From Isoetes taiwanensis (lineage: Eukaryota > Streptophyta > Lycopodiopsida > Isoetales > Isoetaceae): DNA of 64,000 nucleotides. This document shows, in pieces, positions 45,482-55,672 of this stretch. The stretch lies in contig JAJEKV010000004.1 of the NCBI GenBank assembly GCA_021234155.1, positions 15,493,059 to 15,557,058 of the forward strand, in the 5' to 3' direction. Within the stretch, counting starts at the first letter, position 1. Each line of letters begins with the position of its first letter. Below the pieces are notes generated by a model, which was given only the letters and a program-made list of their open reading frames with translations, ran no database searches and was not told where the DNA came from. A program made the translations under genes and the position numbers.

Positions 45482-45537
45482 TCAAGGTGGGGAGAGGCGT
45501 GATCTTTGAGGGCGACATCAAGTCAAGGTGGGGAGAA
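45482..45537 (+). other. Polypurine tract, duplicated
   Basis: TCAAGGTGGGGAGAA at 45,523-45,537 abuts the 3' LTR and fits the plant Ty3/gypsy polypurine tract. A near-identical TCAAGGTGGGGAGA occurs 41 bp earlier (45,482-45,495). Confidence 0.8.
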
Positions 45538-47121
45538 TGTGGCGTTCCAACATAATATCGCCCGAATCATTATATTATATTGCCACATCACCCGCATACA
45601 TGTCACGGATGACATGTACTTGCGAGGCGTATAGGGTTGCACCTAGGGGCAAGGGTTGCACCTAGGGGGGCAACATTGAATGTTGTGCATGTTAAATAAA
45701 CATACACAATTAATAACCCCATGGACCCCATTGCCAAATGGCTAAATCCCATTTGGCCAATATCTAACCTAACCCTAAGGGTTTCTATAAAAGGGCTTTC
45801 CCTTAAACCCTAAACCTTTCTTCTCTTTGCATTTTAGGGTTTTCCTAGAGATCCTTTCCTCTCTCGAGTTAGGGGTTCTCTTGAGCCATTTCGGCCAAGT
45901 ATGGACTTCAATCCCGCATTCTTTGAGCTCAGGAAAGCGGTTTACAATGATTATCGATTAGCGACCATCTTCAGCAAGATCGGGAGCATGGGCCTTAGGG
46001 TCGGGGGCGTGTCAAGAAGCGGTATCTAGTTGTTACTGTTGTGCAAAGCCGTCTTTGGGCAAGGCAATAGGCTGGTTTAGTATGTTAGATCAACTCTAGA
46101 GGCCTTATAGATCGAGATCATAAGCCCTAACTAAGGAACCTAACTCTGTTGTTTAGGTAGATAGATTAGATGATATTTCTATTTCTATTTCAGTTACGTG
46201 ATGTTGTATGTATTTCACTCTGTGATCTCCATGTATTGGGAAGGGGTAGAGACCTAAAAGGTGTAGTAGATGATCCTAGATAGCACCACTAGTTCCCAAT
46301 TATATCTATGACCCGTGAGCGAGAGCCCACGGTTGTGGGTGAAGGGGCTAGGCAGGTTGATAAGGAGGAACTTGTCTCATCGGGGTGACCCCTCACGGTA
46401 GTAAGGCCTATCGGGGGGGTCTCTGAGGCTAGGCTTAATGGCTTGTCCTTTGGCGTGTGGGCAAGGCATGAGCTCGACACTCGTGGGGTGGTGGATATGA
46501 CCTTCCGGTGAGTTCAAGTCGAATCGGGCGGTGGCCCTCTAGCGCTGTGATGAGCATGGATGCCTGCGGAGGAGAGGCAGCTCTCTTCTGCCTCATCGGG
46601 GCTGGGGGAGATGCAACCCGGTAGTAGTAGCCCCTCGGCTATTCACCGGCGAGACTCGGTCAAGTCCCAACACTTTTCAGCCTACTGCGCAAAGTGTGCA
46701 TGGGAGGGGCGGATGGAGTGGACTACCCTAAGCCATGTTCTATGCCGCCAAATCCATTGCCATGAATTTCGCATGCGCAATGAACTCACGGAGACCCTAG
46801 CCGTCAGTCATCCCCTTGAGTCCAGAGCCACGGGTAGGATCTCCCCTTTGTTATTGTTGCTATGAAGGTATTGTTATCTACGTGATATTGCTATCTCTAT
46901 GGTGATTGTATTTGTTTCTTTGTTAGTTGTGCTCACGTTTGTTTATTCACGCTTAAGCGGATGGGTCGACCCGATGGAAGGCGGGTGAATGACACATCCA
47001 TTCTTCCCTTGCTGGCTCATCCAGATGGGGTGGAGTCGGTGGATGCCCTGCCGGTGTAGCTGCCGGGGAATCCCTCCCGAATACGATGTGGGCATCATTA
47101 TAAGGAGTAGGGGGCGTCACA
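45538..47121 (+). repeat. 3' LTR of the Ty3/gypsy-type element
   Basis: 1,584 bp, starting TGTGGCGTTCCAACATAAT and ending GGGGGCGTCACA. Collinear with 35,243-36,850 throughout. Confidence 0.93.
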
Positions 47122-48070
47122 TATTCCAATGCAGACCTTCATATGCTCCATTGAAATTGTCAAGAATGCTCCTGGAAGGAAGGAAAGCAGTTTGCAGGGG
47201 ACTGATAGATCTTTCCAACATAGGCTTGAACCTATTTGCTAACAATTTAGCCAAGATTTTATAACTGGTATTAGTTAGTGAGATAAGTCTCCAGTCAGAG
47301 AAACCTATAGGTTGATCCACCTTTGGAACCAAAGCTATAAGCCCGGCATTAATTGCAGGGTGTAAACTATCAGCAGTCCAATGCCCTTCGATAAAAGTTG
47401 TAATGTCTCTTGTATAATGTCCCAGAATTCCTTGAAAAGTTCTGGGAGAAAGCCAACAGGACCTGGGCTTTTACCAGAAGCCATAGAGTTTAAAGTGAGG
47501 AAGATTTCCTGCTTCTGTGAGACAACTATAAGAAGGTCACTGTTAATTGACATGGGATCTGAGTCAATAGAATTGAAAAATGCTTTTAGATCAAGCTGAG
47601 AAGAAGGCTGCATATCAAACAACTTTTGGTATTTCTGGGCAAAGAAGGATTGAATCCCTTGTTGGATGATATTGCTTTGATCATCTTGGACTGATATGAT
47701 ACTGTTATTGATAACTCTATTTTTGGCAGATTGAAAGAAGAAAGAAGAGCTACTTTGTCCATCAAATAAATATATTGACATTTACTTCTGATGGCCAAGA
47801 ATGAGCCTCTAGCTCCTCAATGTGTTTGACATTGATTTCCAGCCTTTCCTCCTGCTCCTGCAAGGACTGATTATCTTTATCAAGAAATAAGAGTTCCCTC
47901 TCATTTTTAAACTTCATTTTTTTGCTGCCTTTTCTTTTCTGCCCACTCTTTTCCCCACTTTTTGATCCAATCTTTCAGCATTTTTAGCTTCTGCACAAAA
48001 CATGCCATTGATCTGCTATTTCCAAGCTTGGAAAGGGGCATATACTATTCCCTTTTAATATGCAGTAGCT
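47122..48070 (-). pseudogene. LINE C ORF2, linker and first half of reverse transcriptase
   Basis: Minus strand, from right: FKFNVQLLH near 48,065, KLKMLKDWIKKWGKEWAEKK near 47,980 and a Q/E-rich linker. Then 47,781-47,335 includes LTLNSMASGKSPGPVGFLPE, the RT fingers motif. After a frameshift, 47,332-47,127 reads IALVPKVDQPIGFSDWRLIS, LTNTSYKILAKLLANRFKPM and LPSRSILDN, the RT motif 1/2 blocks. It is interrupted exactly at the LTR-element target site, and its continuation is at 35,237. Confidence 0.9.
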
Positions 48071-48103
48071 GAACATTAAATTTAAAGGGAGTATTTACCT
48101 TGG

Positions 48104-49143
48104 CAGCTCGTGAGGCATATGAGGGGGGACTTCAAAACCTGTGGAAAATGGTCAAAAATCCCATCGATCCGAGACATCGGATCGCCATTCTAGAATGGGA
48201 CGAGCATGCATGTTTTGCATGCATGCGGGCGGCGCATGCCCATTCTGGTTGGGAGTTCGCTATTTTAGGTAGCGTTTACGCATCAACTCCTCATCGGGCG
48301 CTTTCCTCTTCTCTCTCGCCATTACCTTTTCTCTTTGAATTGTTTCAGACGGGGAGGGGCTTCTCCGGCCCTGGTTTGGTTTAGCCAATTTGGCGTTTCT
48401 TTCATCTTTGTCCTTTCGCCTTTAGCCTTAGATCCCGTGACCTTCGTCCCTCGATCCTAGTTTGTAAGGAAGTCCTTTGGTATTGAGGCGGTTTGTTGGT
48501 TTCATGCGAGTCCCATTCTAGAATCCCATCGATCCGAGACAGATCGCCATTCTAGAATGGGACGAAAGCATGCATTACATGCATGCGGTAGCGCATGCCC
48601 ATTCTGGTTGGGAGTTCGCTATTTTAGGCGTTTGCGATCAACTCCTCATCGGGCGCTTCCTCTTCTCTCTCAGCTTGGTACCTTTTCTCTTTGAACCCAC
48701 CCTCCCCTTCTTTGTTTATTATATTTGTCGGCGTGGCAGCAGAATCAACCCTCCACTTTGGGAGGTTTGTTTTTGTCTTGTTGTTTTTGTTGGTGATATG
48801 CGGTACAGTCCGCGAGTGGCATCCGTTTCATTCGTGGGTTGGGGCGTTTTTTTTATGCCTTCACGTTTGTCCAAGCCCTTGCCGAAGGCTTACCACTAGG
48901 GTTTTCCCTCGAAAACCCGAAAAGAGTGGGTTTTTTAATCCGGTGATAAGCTTCGGCAGTACACCAGCCAAATATCTATTAGCATTGTATTTTTTGGGGT
49001 CCAAAGGATATAATTGGATTTTCCCTTTATTTTTCGTGGGTAGTTCGCATGTGTGCGGCTACCCACTATCCACCATTGTAGAAAATCTGCTGAGATGAAT
49101 GAGAAGCCTAGGGCGGTTTGTTGGTTTCATGCGAGTCCCATTC
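48104..49143 (+). mobile_element. Inserted 1-kb segment with internal direct repeats and a LINE B-like 3' hairpin
   Basis: LINE C homology stops near 49,143 and resumes near 48,070. The intervening DNA has two direct copies of about 190 bp (48,150-48,345 and 48,525-48,705) beginning ATCCCATCGATCCGAGACA. They share TTCTAGAATGGGACGA, GCATGC-rich palindromes and a CT-rich end. A 37-bp repeat starting GGCGGTTTGTTGGTTTCATG occurs at 48,488 and at 49,109, the latter forming the right edge. The LINE B hairpin block (TTTTCCCTCGAAAACCC) lies at 48,881-48,957. It may be a non-autonomous derivative of LINE B or a captured promoter; no target duplication was found. Confidence 0.55.
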
Positions 49144-49943
49144 TAGAATGGAGTTGCTACAGTCTGACTTAATGAGAACTTGATTCCAAATGTCTAAATC
49201 AGTTGATGAACTATAGAATCTGTCTAACAAGCAAAATGTTCTCTCAGGGCCTTTTCTTTTATTGCTCCAGGAATAAGTGACCGAGGAGGAAGGGAGATGA
49301 TAAATAAAAGTTTCAATAAGCTTATCCCATTCTCTCCTTTCATTTTTAGTCATATTTAATTTCTTGCCCAGGGAGTATTATTAAAATCCACTGCTAAGAG
49401 CCAATTATGCACCTGTTTTTGTCTTTCAATCCTCATTTCACTCCACTGCCTTTCTTTTTCATGAGGCTCTGTTGAAGCATAAACATTAATGATGCCTAAA
49501 ATTTGACCTTTAATGTCCAAAAAACTGACAGACCATCGACCCAAAGGGGTACATAAGGGCCAGAGGATGAAAATCCTTTCCAGATCGTGCAAATGCCTCC
49601 TTTTGTACCATTAGCAGCAACCCAAGTGGAGCTACACCCCAGACGTATCCAATCTCCTAATTTAGAAGATTCAAAAGAAGGAAGTCTATGCTCCTGCAAT
49701 AAAACGATGTCTGCTTTCATTTCTTGTATGGCTATCAGGAACCTTTTTCTTTTTAAAGGACCTAAGATTCCAACAAACAATTTTTCTGGTATTTGAAGCA
49801 GGCTCATCCAAGTTGAAGAGGACCATTTTCTTGTGCTTTTTCTTTGATGTTTGTGGGGTATAGAATTCATCAAGTCCAGATTGTGCAAGAGATGACATGA
49901 CTAAGTCATTTGTTGGGTACGCCTCTTCCAAACTGTCATCCAC
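49108..49943 (-). pseudogene. LINE C ORF2, apurinic-type endonuclease
   Basis: The frames succeed each other on the minus strand: KIVCWNLRSF near 49,790 (start of the exonuclease-endonuclease-phosphatase fold), ADIVLLQEHRL (catalytic Glu), GGICTIWKGF, ILGIINVYASTEP, LAVDFNNTPWA (GDFN motif with G changed to V) and VTYSWSNKR. Two frameshifts are needed. It ends at the 48,104-49,143 insertion, before the SDHxP box. Confidence 0.88.
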
Positions 49944-49998
49944 AGTAGCCCCTATACTTTGATCATATAGCTTGAATTGACTATTGAGGCTCTATAGA

Positions 49999-51610
49999 CT
50001 ACATTTTTGAGCCCTCTCTAATAGCAGAAGGCTCAACATAATTTAGAGATTTTGGTTGTTGCTTTAAAAGCTCACAAGTATCTCCCTGATTTCCAACCTC
50101 AGAGCTATGGATCAAAGGCATTGGCTGTTGCTTCTGAAGCTCACCAATGCCTTTCAGATGTGGTTTGTTAGGACCAAGAAAAAGGTTCTGAACAAGAAAA
50201 TCAGTGACCAGTTTAAAGGCATGTGAGCATTCACCTTTCTCCACAGCAGGATAGGGGGAAGCAGACAAAGCTCCATTCGCCAATGTTGGCTCCTTAATTG
50301 TAATTCCACAATTTGAAACCTTTACACTCCCGGGGAGCTCATCTGATTTCCGAATCCAGGCCATCTTTCCTTTCTTCTGAGCCAACTGTGCGTGTTCCGC
50401 CCTTTCACGCTCTTCTCTAATCCTCTGCTTACGGGCCTTTCTCTTCACACTTCCATTGACATCCTGCTTCCTAGATGCAAGGGATGGTTTCTTATATGGC
50501 GTAATCCATGGATTTGAGGGCTCCAAATTTGGCTTTTTGTTTTCAGTGAAGCCTTTGCAGATCCCGCCACCATGTAGCCGAATTCCACAAGTACCAGAAG
50601 GAGTAGGGACCTCTCCAGAAGGAAGATATTTCTGAAGGCCAAAGTAATCACAATAACCAATTATCTCAGGGATTGGCTTGAGAAGATCTAATTGGACCCA
50701 AACACGCGAGGTTTGGTCCGGCATAGCTTCCATTCCAATGAAATCCCCCAATTCCTGGAAGAGATTCCTCGGGATTTCTTCACTCCAATAGATTGGACTG
50801 AGGCCTTGCGCCGAGGTCCATGCAGAATGGAAGAGCTGCTTAATATCCTGAGGATCGAAGGCCGGGTACCATCTTTGAAAGAAGATTTGGGTATTTGCTC
50901 TCATAATTGTGCCTTGTTTAAGGAGCATTTTAACAGAGATCTCATTCCCACATTCCAGAATGAAGAAAGGGAAATCAAGCCAATAAATCTTAGAAATAGA
51001 GATACTTTCAATTAGTTTTTTGAGCTCGGCTCTTATCATCGGGAGTTTCACTCCCTCATGTCTAACACAGCCAATCACTGCTCGATTCACCATCTGTTTT
51101 AACCTTACATTCACAAACAGGTTTTTCAAAATTTTACCATGGAATACATGCTTGGTCTTTTGCTTGACTATCCCGCCTTGCTCCTCTTGCAGATTGTTCA
51201 GATGCTCCAAAATTGGCTTCACAATATTCTGCTGCCTTTGCAAAGCTCCTATCCCCATCTGTTGCCTCGTCGCCACCATGTCTACAAGAGTTACGCTTGT
51301 CTTCTCCGGCTGAGTCCGACAGGTACGTGAAGAAGTCGCCAAATGCCACCAGATTATCTGCGTTCTTTTCGACTTCCTTTCCCTTTCTCATCCTATTGGT
51401 TTTATCATTACTGACCGCTGCATTCTGTCCTTTTGCAGGTCCCAAATCTTTCAAAAGTTGTACCAATTTCCTCCTTTCAATATCTGACATGACAAACATT
51501 CTTTTTGCAATCATTTTGATCTCATCTGGCACAGAATCCAGTACCTGACTATTGTTCTTGTTTGCTAAATTGTCTTTGCACAACAAAATAGAAGATTTAC
51601 CATTCTCCAT
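49999..51610 (-). pseudogene. LINE C ORF1 (DUF4283-like nucleic-acid-binding protein)
   Basis: The N-terminal frame starts at 51,610 (MENGKSSILLCKDNLANKNN) with a charged segment RRKLVQLLKDLG. It shifts near 51,300 into a long frame to 49,999. That frame contains SISISKIYWLDFPFFILECG, then LSPIYWSEEIP and RVWVQLDLLKPIPEIIGY, matching LINE D ORF1 (NSIYWLNFPYIMVECG, LSPIYWNED, FIQLDITKVIPTAISYLDFF). Plant LINE ORF1 proteins commonly carry such a DUF4283 region. The expected zinc knuckle is degenerate (SGTCGIRLHGGGIC). A very basic stretch, KRKARKQRIREERERAEHA, follows. Confidence 0.85.
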
Positions 51611-51711
51611 ATCTAACTTCCCAAAAAACTATGAACCAAAACCGTTTTTTCTTTAGATTTTTGTTGTTTTTGTTTTGCCTCTTTTTTTCTTTTTTTCCCT
51701 TTTGCTTAATC

Positions 51712-51990
51712 TTAACAGTAGACTTTAACTATGATTTTTCCATCATGCCAATCACAGAAGACATGGAATACACCATTGGCAGCAGCATTTCTATCACCAA
51801 TAAATTCTCCTAACCAAAACTCTTCAGCAAGAACAGTGTTTTCAGGAATGGTCGAAAAAATGGGAGTAAAAAGTTGATCAGAGAAGAATTGCTGCATCAT
51901 CAGGAAATTCCATATCACATCAAGCTCTCCTTCAAGCCATCCACATGGATACTGACCGCCCTGTATCAAAATTGCAAGTAGTCTCACCAT
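51712..51990 (-). CDS. Small ORF in LINE C 5' leader
   Basis: A 92-codon frame upstream of ORF1: MVRLLAILIQGGQYPCGWLE, then ELDVIWNFLMMQQFFSDQLF. The composition looks protein-like (W, F, E balanced). It sits where an ORF0 would be. I recognise no family. It may instead be unrelated flanking sequence, because the LINE 5' end is not fixed. Confidence 0.35.
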   Translation of the reverse strand: MVRLLAILIQGGQYPCGWLEGELDVIWNFLMMQQFFSDQLFTPIFSTIPENTVLAEEFWLGEFIGDRNAAANGVFHVFCDWHDGKIIVKVYC

Positions 51991-52000
51991 GGCGCCATTT

Positions 52001-52929
52001 ATGAGTGCCCAGAAAAAACCAGAACGCCACCGCTAATACAGAATGTCAACCAGATCGGTTTTCACAATCCACATACAGAAGGACATTAGAGTCATTCACA
52101 ATCTATGAACATATGGTTAAAAAAAGGGGGCAAGATAAAGGGAGACAAGAGAATATACTAAAACATGAAAAGCTGTACCTCTTGCTTAATTCTTTACATT
52201 CCCCTGTGAACAATGATAAAGCCATTTTTGGTTATTACTCGAGGTCTTGAAAACTAGAGAATCTGTTGAATGCTAGATCCTAATATGAGAGAATCTTGAA
52301 CGTCTACCAAACAAAATGTTGCCTAGATGATGGTTAGGTTTGTTGCTGCCATTGATCTCCTTGACATCGAATGATCTTCACTCGTGGGGGAGGGGGTTGA
52401 ACAACCCAGAGAGAATAATACTGACAAATGGATGGTTCCAAACACTCGCAATCTAGTTTTTCTAATATATTATTCTACTGAGATTCCATTTTCTGTTTTA
52501 GCTATTCAATATGGAGACAATAATCAATAAATGGCCTCAAGATGAATACAAACAAACACCTTCTGCGCAAGTGTATCGTGATTGTATTTGCCATTCATAC
52601 GTTTCTGATTGCTAGAAATATACTTACCATGCCAGAACCATGGCTTAACCTATCCCTTTCTACCACACTCCTTGACTCTTTTGGTCTGCATTATATGGCA
52701 ATTGTTGAGATTTTTTTCAATCACTTTTCACTCCACAGCAATTTCAAAACATCTTCTATTTTTTTACTAAGTCTTACCAAAATTACATATTTGTTAGGTT
52801 GATTAAGTTTGAGAATTGTCTATTCATGTTATGGACTCCATTTAAACTTTGTATTTACATACAAAATGTAAGAGTCATGCATAGAAGAGAGGATCTTGAG
52901 TGTAGTATATGCATAGAACAAGAATCGGA
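52001..52929. other. Spacer, no gene recognised
   Basis: AT-rich DNA with short frames (52,005-52,250, 52,542-52,802) and no recognised domain. It may include the LINE C 5' leader. Confidence 0.5.
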
Positions 52930-53145
52930 AAAGTGGGTGTTATGCTCGAGGATTACCCATTGGACTTCTTAATGTCCACTTCATGCCAGGAAAATAATTA
53001 GTAGAACATACCGGGAAAAAAATTGGTAGAAATATCGGAGTTGATATGTAAATTCTAGTGTATTTGAGTTTTAATATATATGAAATCTGATATATACTAA
53101 CATACATTATATATTGGCAAATGTTTTGGTTATATCTTAAATACT
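52930..53145. repeat. Dispersed repeat B, copy 2
   Basis: Collinear with 27,735-27,975 with deletions. Shared landmarks are AAGTGGGTGTTA, ATTGGTAGAA, GTATTTGAGTTTTAATATA and TTTTGGTTATAT. Confidence 0.65.
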
Positions 53146-53404
53146 TCTCAAAACCTCACAAAATCATGAAATTGAAAAACGCAAAAACCATGGTCCTCTA
53201 CGGATCATACACAGCCAGAATGCCTACTTGGCTTATCATGTAAGATCAGAACGCCACATCTTCTTGCACTACATAACTGTGAACAAGTCTGTCAGAAATG
53301 CTTTATGGTTGTCCATCGTTTAGGGTCCACTAGAATGTCTCGAATATTTAAACCCAGTAATTGATGATCACTGCGGGCCAAGAAGAGTTATAATAATGCA
53401 CTCC

Positions 53405-54103
53405 CTAACTGCTGTGTCGTGGATGGAGAAATATTTTAGAGAAACATGTGAAAAATTGCCTACTAGCAACATATATCATTTGACTGACATCATCACAAAA
53501 AAAGATGTCTTCCAAGAATACAAAGAGACTTGCATTCAGTCTCAGCACATCTCTTACCCACACTTCACTAGACTGTGCAAAAAAGAATTCGGTCTTGTGA
53601 AAATTCCCAGGAGACATAGAATATCTGTTTACTCAAGATGTGCAGAATTAAAGAGTCAACAAAAAACTGCAAAGATAGAAGTAAGTTAAAGTTAAAGTTC
53701 TTTAATCTTACACTTGCTTCATAGAATTGTTTTGACATAATTTCTTCAACAGATATTTTGCAATAGAACCTTTCTAGACACCATGAACAAGCAGCAGCCG
53801 AGAAAAGGGAGCTTGCCAAGCACAGAAAAAAAACTCTTGAATGTATATCTGTTGTAATTGATGGAATGGATAAAAAAAAAGAAAGCTCTACCTCATTCCT
53901 TGAATATTCCTAAAGATGTGTCAGAGGAATGCTTTATTAAGGTCCACCTTGTAGGAGCTATGGTCTTTAAAGGAAGTCTAAATTGCAAAGTATTTTTGAC
54001 ATATCCAAACTTGCATGGTAACCCGAACCTCACAATTACAATTCTTAACAAGGTGTCTGTGCGAGCAAGAGCAATTACCACCAGTGCTCTACCTGCAACT
54101 TTA
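53405..54103 (+). pseudogene. DUF7869-like transposon gene, N-terminal part
   Basis: The frame reads WMEKYFRETCEKLPTSNIYH and then ISYPHFTRLCKKEFGLVKIP to 53,683. An intron with GTAAGT (from about 53,681) and CAACAG (to about 53,752) follows. The second exon reads HHEQAAAEKRELAKHRKK, then CISVVIDGMDKKK, and after a shift at an A9 run ALPHSLNIPKDVSEECFIK, VHLVGAMVFKG and NPNLTITILN. After another shift it ends LPPVLYLQL at 54,099. The DGMDxxK..LP and NPNLTI blocks match a widespread protein family of plant and invertebrate transposable elements that I associate with DUF7869. It breaks exactly where an insertion starts; the rest is at 62,545. Confidence 0.7.
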
Positions 54104-54237
54104 AAAAAATATTGAGAAACTACCCTAGCATAGCATACATGCGCTGGTCTATAATTGGTACAGGATCCAAAAACAAAAATGTCTCGAGTGCCTATTTTCT
54201 TGACATTTTTGTCGTTTTCCCACTTTTTCAGTTCGAA

Positions 54238-55672
54238 ATGCTTTCTTGGCCAAAAAATTTGAATTTATGGCCCCCAAAGCCTGATCTGATCCGAAATTCC
54301 TTCTCTGAGATTGCTGGCCTTGTAGAGGCTCAGCAAAATTCGACTTCCTCATTGCTTTCTCCATGCATGGCTTTCGATCCTCCACAATTTCATGCTCCTT
54401 CCTGCTGCTCAAAGGGACGCTCTACTCTCTCAGTTAAGTGCATTCCATCTTGATCCTTCAAAAATTATTAAATTCGGGGATTTTGCTAACCAAGAACCTC
54501 TATCAAAAGACATGAATCATTTCAGCTATTTTGCTCCAAACTGGGATACTCTTTCTTTGGATCAAAGGGGATCCCAAACTTTGCCAAGATTGGATGCTAA
54601 TGGGGTACCAGTTCCTTTATTTCCGCGACCAGCCCAACCATACATCTCGGATGAACAATTTGCCTCAGAATTCGAATACCAGCAATCCAAAGCCCCTACA
54701 AACATTCAGCTATTCGGAGGTATTCACCTGAACTCACCATCTGTTGCATCCAAAATTGAATCTTTATCAAATGTTGCTGTTGTTGTAAAAGTGGATTCTG
54801 CTGGGTTGAAAATAGAAAAACTTTGGGACCATCTTTTGAGGCTACATAAGGGTATTGTCATAAACTCCATTTACTGGTTAAACTTTCCATACATCATGGT
54901 GGAATGTGGTTGCCCCAGGACTTCAAACTATTTTCTAAAGCTTGGCCTTACTACCTGTGACACTTTCCAAGTATCCTTCTTAAAATGGAATGCCACTCTA
55001 CCTCTAAATGAGTTCAGAAAATATCACATTGCTTCTGTCAGTATGAGTGAGTTAAGTCCCATCTATTGGAATGAAGATTGTTCCTCTACCATTTTTAATT
55101 CCATTGGCACCTACCTTACCACAGAATATTCCTCATTCAAACCACCTAAATGTTTCATTCAACTGGACATTACCAAAGTCATCCCTACTGCCATATCATA
55201 CTTGGATTTCTTTGGGAAAACATCTATCTTACAACTTAGATGGGTAGGTCTACCAAACCATTGCCAGAGCTGTAACTCGAGACATAAGATTGGCAGTGAA
55301 TGTTTCCTTCCTGACAAGGAAACAAACCACAAGGATATTCAGGTAAAAGGAATTGCTATCTCTGAGCAATCCAAGCAAGACAACCACCATACAACAACAG
55401 GCATTAACAGACCAGTCCAAAGTGGCCTTCATCCTCAAAAAGAATGGAACAAGGTAAATGGCAGTGCTAAAAGAATTCAAAAACACAGGGAAGCCAGGAA
55501 CTTGGCCCAACAGAACCATGATCTCTCCAATAACTCTCAGATATCCTTCAGAACTTCATCTTCTGACAAGCATATGGGGATCAAGGTTCTAAACAAAGGA
55601 ATACTCATCAAGGAAAATCGACCCGGGCGAGATGGTATGGTAAAGCCTACTCGGCAACTATGCACCAAGTGA
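54238..55672 (+). pseudogene. LINE D ORF1 (DUF4283-like, zinc knuckle)
   Basis: It begins MLSWPKNLNLWPPKPDLIRN at 54,238 and shifts once near 54,390 into a 426-codon frame to 55,672. Features in order are a Q/S/P-rich N-terminus, the DUF4283-like core (NSIYWLNFPYIMVECG, LSPIYWNED, FIQLDITKVIP), a zinc knuckle CQSCNSRHKIGSEC, and a basic tail (KRIQKHREARNLAQQ). A single frameshift separates it from an intact ORF1. ORF1 proteins of L1-type LINEs bind the element RNA. Confidence 0.85.

Larger units (their letters stand above)
35243..47121 (+). mobile_element. Ty3/gypsy-type LTR retrotransposon nested in LINE C
   Basis: The boundaries are sharp: left LTR begins TGTGACGTTCC, right LTR ends GGCGTCACA, and TGTGACG/CGTCACA are inverted termini. 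A 5-bp duplication TATTC flanks it (35,238-35,242 and 47,122-47,126). Order: LTR (1,608 bp), tRNA-Met primer site, leader with hairpin cassettes, decayed gag/pol region, integrase C-terminus, polypurine tract, LTR (1,584 bp). Ty3/gypsy assignment rests on the integrase tail being the last coding region and on the PBS/PPT types. It has no intact gag-pol frame, so it is defective or its sequence is error-laden. Confidence 0.95.
47122..52000 (-). mobile_element. LINE C, 5' half (with 1-kb insertion)
   Basis: It carries ORF1 (51,610-49,999), endonuclease, linker and the first half of the RT. It joins at 47,122-47,126 (TATTC) to the 3' half that ends at 35,242. Removing the LTR element leaves one LINE of about 6.5 kb. 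The 5' end is placed near 52,000 only because coding appearance stops there; the target duplication matching the 32,640-32,664 flank was not found. Confidence 0.85.

Noticed and set aside
47381-47599. Plus-strand frames opposite LINE C
   Set aside because: Shadows of the minus-strand RT frame. The same applies to 50,692-51,548.
52005-52802. Two frames as host exons
   Set aside because: No splice-linked partner, domain or codon signal; AT-rich spacer.
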